Part shown: positions 7,716-10,648 of the stretch, piece by piece
Position numbering within the stretch: position 1 is the first letter of the stretch
How the letters are laid out: the number at the start of each line of letters is the position of its first letter
NCBI GenBank assembly: GCA_937902695.1
Contig: CALFNI010000193.1
Coordinates: forward strand, 1 to 10,648
From: an uncultured Rhodanobacteraceae bacterium
GTDB lineage: Bacteria; Pseudomonadota; Gammaproteobacteria; Xanthomonadales; Rhodanobacteraceae
DNA length: 10,648 bases
Direction of reading: 5' to 3'
Program-made: the position numbers and the translations under genes
The notes under the pieces: model-generated
Database searches by the model: none
Seen by the model: only the letters and a program-made list of their open reading frames with translations
Told to the model about the DNA's origin: nothing

Positions 7716-9794
7716 ATGCACGCGCTGCGCACCGCGTTCGTTCTGATCTTCGCGTTCGCCGCGTGCACACCGGCGCGCGCGGCGCTGATCACGGTCGATT
7801 CCACCGAGCCCGGGCTCGACAGCGGCGCCTGCACGCTGCTCGATGCGATGACGGCCGTCCGCTACCACGAGCCCGTCGGAACGTGCCCCGCCGGCAGCGG
7901 CGTCGACCAGATCGAGCTTCCGGCGGCGGCGACGATCACCTTGAGCGACTGGGCCGCGGACAGCTTCAACGCGGCGTTTCCGATCGTGAGCAGCTACGTC
8001 GTCATCCGCGGCAATGGCGCGACGCTTGCGACGAGCTTCGACGGCTGCGATCCGCACGTCGGACCGCACATGCGCTTTTTCTCCGTATTGACGGGCGGAC
8101 ACCTCGAGCTCCGCAACCTGACGTTGACGAACGGCTGCGACGACTCCGTAGACGGCGGCGGCGCCGTGTTCGCGTACCAGTCCACGCTCGTGCTCGATCA
8201 TGTGACGCTGACGCACAACACGTCGTCGACCTGGGGCGGAGCGGTCTACGCGCCGGCGGCGACGGTCACCATCGACGCGTCCACCGTGAGCGACAACCGG
8301 ACGGACAACACGCTCGGCTCGGCGGCCGTCCACGCCGGAAACATCCGCATCTCCAACAGCACGTTCGCGCGCAACATCGGCGGCGCACTGGCCGCGGTGG
8401 ACGCCGACGTCGTCAACAGCACGTTCCACGACAACACGACCGGCAGCGCGATCGACGTCGCCGAACACGGCGCGATCAGCTTCTCGACGTTCGTCGGCAA
8501 CGTGCCGCGGGCGCTCAGCCTGCGCGGCGGATCGTCGAACGTGCTCGCGAACAACCTCATCGTGCAGAGCCCCGGCGGCGGCTCGTATCCGCTCTGCGAT
8601 CTCGATCCGCTGTTCTCGGGCGAGGACGCCGACGTCACGCTGACCGGGGCCAACTTCGCCGACGACACGAGTTGCGGCGATGTCACGCCGATCGCGCGCC
8701 CGGCGCTCGCGCTCGCCGCGCCGGGCGACTACGGCGGACCCGTCGCGACGATTCCGGTGCACGCCGGCAGCGTCGCGATCGACGCGGGCAGCTGCACCGA
8801 TGCAAGCGGCAATCCTGTCACGACCGACGCGCGCGGCACGCCGCGCCCGAGCGGCGCCGGCTGCGAGGCCGGCGCATTCGAGTACGCCGGCGTCGACCTC
8901 GGGCCGCCTGCCTCGGTTCGCGTCGCGGCCGGCGGCGTGTTCGTCTCGAATCTCGGCTTCGTCACCGAATACGATCGCAGCGGCAACGAGCTCCAGCGCG
9001 TCTACTCGCCGGCGCTCCCGTATCAGTACATCTGCGGCGTCGATGCGATCGGCGTGGCCGGCTTCGCCGCGCAGCAAGGCGGCACGCCTCCGGCGGCGCT
9101 GCAGCTCGGCCTCTTTGCGGCGAACCGCGACACCTGGACCTACGCGACCGCAGCCGGGCGCGCGACCGGCTATTGCGGCACGATCGCGCACGCGGGATCG
9201 CGCTGGTTCCTGACCGTCGGCGGGCTCTCGATGATGCAGGACTTCTACGGCGTGACGGTTTTCGAGGCCGGCATCGAGAGCGCGCCGATCGCGACCGATC
9301 TCGCGGTCTTCGACGCCGTGCGCGGCAAGGATGGGCGCGTCTATCTCCTCGGCGAGCCGCTCACCGGCGATCCGAGATATGTCGTGCGCGCCTACGATCC
9401 CGAATCGCTGCAGCCGCTGGGCGAGTTTCAGCCCGCCGGAGATCCGCGCTTCGTCGATACGGTCAGCATCGCGGTCGCCGCGAACGGCGACGTCTATGTC
9501 GGCCGTCGCGGCGCCGAGATCGACCGCTACGACCGCAACGGCGCACCGCTGCAATCGACCGATTGCGTCGTGCCCGGCAACGCGAGCCGATGCCAGGTCG
9601 TGACGAACCTGCGGCTTTCCGACGACGGCTTGCTCTTCGTCGGCGACAACGCGGGGCGCGTGACGATCCTGCAGCCGGATTTCTCGTCCGGCTGGAGCTT
9701 CCCGGCCGGCTATCCGGGAGTGCCGAGCTATGTCGCGCCGCTGCCGCCCGATGCGATCTTCGCCGGCACGTTCGATCCCCAGCGGGGTTCGTGA
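7716..9794 (+). CDS. Secreted right-handed beta-helix (CSLREA / choice-of-anchor Q-like) protein with propeller-like C-terminal half
   Basis: The start at 7716 has a strong GGGGGAG (7705-7711) and gives a Sec signal peptide, MHALRTAFVLIFAFAACTPARA|ALIT. Residues 35-60 resemble the CSLREA start of surface beta-helix proteins (CTLLDAM at 39-45, then GTCPAGSGVDQIELP). Residues about 90-290 carry parallel beta-helix rungs with repeated Asn ladders (NSTFARN, NSTFHDN, FSTFVGN). At 356-390, AIDAGSC...DARGTPRPSG...GAFEY matches choice-of-anchor Q. Residues 391-680 repeat units such as GRVYLLGEP, GDVYVGRRG and GLLFVGDNA, like NHL/YVTN beta-propeller blades; this part is an inference. The C-terminus PDAIFAGTFDPQRGS resembles a tail I recall from secreted Xanthomonadales proteins. 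No catalytic residues of pectate lyases were recognised, so the role (adhesin, surface or binding protein) is open. Confidence 0.87.
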   Translation: MHALRTAFVLIFAFAACTPARAALITVDSTEPGLDSGACTLLDAMTAVRYHEPVGTCPAGSGVDQIELPAAATITLSDWAADSFNAAFPIVSSYVVIRGNGATLATSFDGCDPHVGPHMRFFSVLTGGHLELRNLTLTNGCDDSVDGGGAVFAYQSTLVLDHVTLTHNTSSTWGGAVYAPAATVTIDASTVSDNRTDNTLGSAAVHAGNIRISNSTFARNIGGALAAVDADVVNSTFHDNTTGSAIDVAEHGAISFSTFVGNVPRALSLRGGSSNVLANNLIVQSPGGGSYPLCDLDPLFSGEDADVTLTGANFADDTSCGDVTPIARPALALAAPGDYGGPVATIPVHAGSVAIDAGSCTDASGNPVTTDARGTPRPSGAGCEAGAFEYAGVDLGPPASVRVAAGGVFVSNLGFVTEYDRSGNELQRVYSPALPYQYICGVDAIGVAGFAAQQGGTPPAALQLGLFAANRDTWTYATAAGRATGYCGTIAHAGSRWFLTVGGLSMMQDFYGVTVFEAGIESAPIATDLAVFDAVRGKDGRVYLLGEPLTGDPRYVVRAYDPESLQPLGEFQPAGDPRFVDTVSIAVAANGDVYVGRRGAEIDRYDRNGAPLQSTDCVVPGNASRCQVVTNLRLSDDGLLFVGDNAGRVTILQPDFSSGWSFPAGYPGVPSYVAPLPPDAIFAGTFDPQRGS

Positions 9795-9903
9795 CGGCGC
9801 GGGATTCGAACGTCTCGCCGAGCGAGGGCGGCCGTGCGCAGCCGAGCCCCAGCCGCGCGCGGGTCCGGGCCGCTACACGAACGCCATAGTACGAAGCACG
9901 TCG

Positions 9904-9932
9904 TTTACAGGCCGGAAGCGGAGGATTATGCT
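9904..9932 (+). promoter_or_regulatory. Sigma70-like promoter for the small secreted protein
   Basis: The -35 box TTTACA (9904-9909, 5 of 6 to TTGACA) is separated by exactly 17 bp from the -10 box TATGCT (9927-9932, 4 of 6 to TATAAT). Transcription would start near 9939 and give a leader of about 25 nt. This is the best-formed promoter in the window. It lies in the 169-bp spacer after the beta-helix gene, which otherwise holds no clear terminator or gene (9795-9903). Confidence 0.6.
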
Positions 9933-9952
9933 GCGGTCGTGCACCGTTGACC

Positions 9953-9958
9953 GAGGAG
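9953..9958 (+). promoter_or_regulatory. Ribosome binding site that fixes the start of the small secreted protein
   Basis: GAGGAG lies 5 nt before ATG 9964. The frame is open well upstream, with an in-frame ATG at 9928, but that ATG overlaps the -10 box and would put a charged stretch ahead of the signal peptide. The ribosome binding site and the signal peptide agree on 9964. Confidence 0.75.
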
Positions 9959-9963
9959 CGACC

Positions 9964-10524
9964 ATGAAAACCACCCTTGCCTTCGCATTTGCGCTGATCC
10001 TGACGGCGTTGCAGCCGGCCGGCGCGAAGGAGAATTACCACGAGAAGGGCGTCAACGCGGAAACGAAGGAAACATTCGCCGAAATTTCGCAGAACGTCCG
10101 CCGGGAGATGGACACGGGCGGCAAGTACGAGTTCGTCCCGCCGGACGAGCGCACCAAGATCGACAAGACCTTCGACGACATGACGGCGCTGTTCGATCAG
10201 TACGGCACGGTCTCGGCGATGAATCAGGATGCGAAGATCAAGCTCTTCAACGACCAGGAAGTCGTCAATTCGATCCTGACCAAGCGCGACCGCGACCGCG
10301 TCATCTGCACGAGCAAGGCACCGGTCGGCTCGCACATCCGGCAGACGACCTGCCATACCTATGCGCAGGAAGTGCAGGCGCACCAGGAAACGCGGAAGCA
10401 GATGAGCGACTGGAAGGTCATGGGCTGCGCCGGCACGTCGTCGGGCCGCGGCGTCGCGACTCAGGCGCCGATCGCCTGCTCGTACCGCACGAACGGCGAC
10501 GGCGGCGGGCGCGGCGGGCACTGA
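9964..10524 (+). CDS. Small secreted four-cysteine protein, function unknown
   Basis: The 186-aa protein starts with a clear Sec signal peptide, MKTTLAFAFALILTALQPAGA|KENY. The mature part is hydrophilic and mostly helical in character up to about residue 105 (acidic and basic runs such as NAETKETFAEISQNVRREM). The segment VICTSKAPVGSHIRQTTC (113-130) is the most motif-like: two cysteines 15 apart (115 and 130) enclosing PVGSHIR. It resembles short exported hypothetical proteins I recall from Xanthomonadales with a C-x-x-x-x-PTGSHIRR-C pattern. Two more cysteines (155 and 172) precede a Gly-rich tail ending GGGRGGH. Four cysteines in an exported protein suggest two disulfides. The gene has its own promoter and ribosome binding site and is followed by a hairpin, so it is probably a single-gene unit. 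No enzyme motif is visible. Confidence 0.85.
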   Translation: MKTTLAFAFALILTALQPAGAKENYHEKGVNAETKETFAEISQNVRREMDTGGKYEFVPPDERTKIDKTFDDMTALFDQYGTVSAMNQDAKIKLFNDQEVVNSILTKRDRDRVICTSKAPVGSHIRQTTCHTYAQEVQAHQETRKQMSDWKVMGCAGTSSGRGVATQAPIACSYRTNGDGGGRGGH

Positions 10525-10536
10525 CGGAGCGGATCT

Positions 10537-10558
10537 GGTCGGGCCGTTCGGCCCGACC
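10537..10558. terminator. Strong stem-loop after the small secreted protein gene (probable terminator, no T-tract)
   Basis: GGTCGGGCC (10537-10545) pairs perfectly with GGCCCGACC (10550-10558) around a GTTC loop. This makes a 9-bp, very GC-rich hairpin that begins 12 nt after the stop codon. No run of T follows on either strand, so it is not a textbook intrinsic terminator. It may act as an RNA 3'-end stabiliser or in both directions. Downstream, 10559-10648 holds no confidently called gene. Confidence 0.6.
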
Positions 10559-10648
10559 GGTCAAGAGCCCGATCGCCACGTCGCGCGAGACGCAGCACGT
10601 CCGCTGACGACCTCACTCAAGACAGTGCACGCTGAACGAGGCGCCGTT

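Noticed and set aside
7662..9554. 630-aa open frame on the minus strand opposite the beta-helix gene
   Set aside because: Arg/Ala/Asp-rich shadow without a ribosome binding site, signal peptide or motif. The plus-strand protein has a signal peptide and repeat structure.
6710..9889. 1,059-aa plus-strand frame spanning the glycosyltransferase and beta-helix genes
   Set aside because: It runs out of frame across two well-supported genes and is almost entirely Arg/Ala, a GC-skew artefact.
10613..10648. Possible C-terminus of a minus-strand gene entering from the right edge (ending ...GASFSVHCLE before a TGA at 10615-10613)
   Set aside because: Only 11 residues are visible. The ending is plausible for a convergent gene, and the hairpin at 10537-10558 could then serve both genes, but the stretch is far too short to support a call.

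Overview
The window is GC-rich (roughly two thirds G+C by eye) chromosomal DNA from a Gram-negative bacterium. The purH-purD order, the Sec-type signal peptides, the palindromic intergenic repeat with its short heptad array, and a secreted protein ending in an 'IFAxxFD'-like tail all point to Gammaproteobacteria, most likely Xanthomonadales (Rhodanobacteraceae/Dokdonella-like). That placement is an inference from remembered family patterns, not from a database match.

Layout. Bases 1-1308 hold the C-terminal four fifths of purH. A 130-bp gap follows, with an inverted repeat and three heptamers, and then complete purD (1439-2716). Together these genes supply late and early steps of de novo purine synthesis. 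A minus-strand gene for an exported TPR-repeat protein (2739-4454) converges on purD with only 22 bp between the stop codons. From the divergent region after it, two plus-strand genes form a tight lipid-related unit: a fusion of an LplT-like MFS transporter with a PlsC-type acyltransferase (4633-6510), which overlaps by 4 bases (ATGA) a GT28/MGDG-synthase-like glycosyltransferase (6507-7670). Next is a large secreted protein (7716-9794) with a CSLREA-like start, a right-handed beta-helix, a 'choice-of-anchor Q' segment and a second half that looks like a beta-propeller. The last gene (9964-10524) encodes a small secreted four-cysteine protein. It has its own sigma70-like promoter and is followed by a strong hairpin.

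How the parts fit. purH and purD are housekeeping genes. The most suggestive functional unit is the transporter-acyltransferase plus glycosyltransferase pair. It would fit uptake or flipping and acylation of a lysolipid followed by, or coordinated with, glycosylation of diacylglycerol. The two downstream secreted proteins have no recognisable enzymatic motif, and I assign them no specific function. I see no RNA genes, CRISPR arrays, insertion sequences, transposases, phage genes or attachment sites. The gene-free stretches are all shorter than 300 bases and are described under the neighbouring features. I do not see a clear-cut undescribed system. The lipid cassette and the secreted proteins are the best candidates for follow-up.
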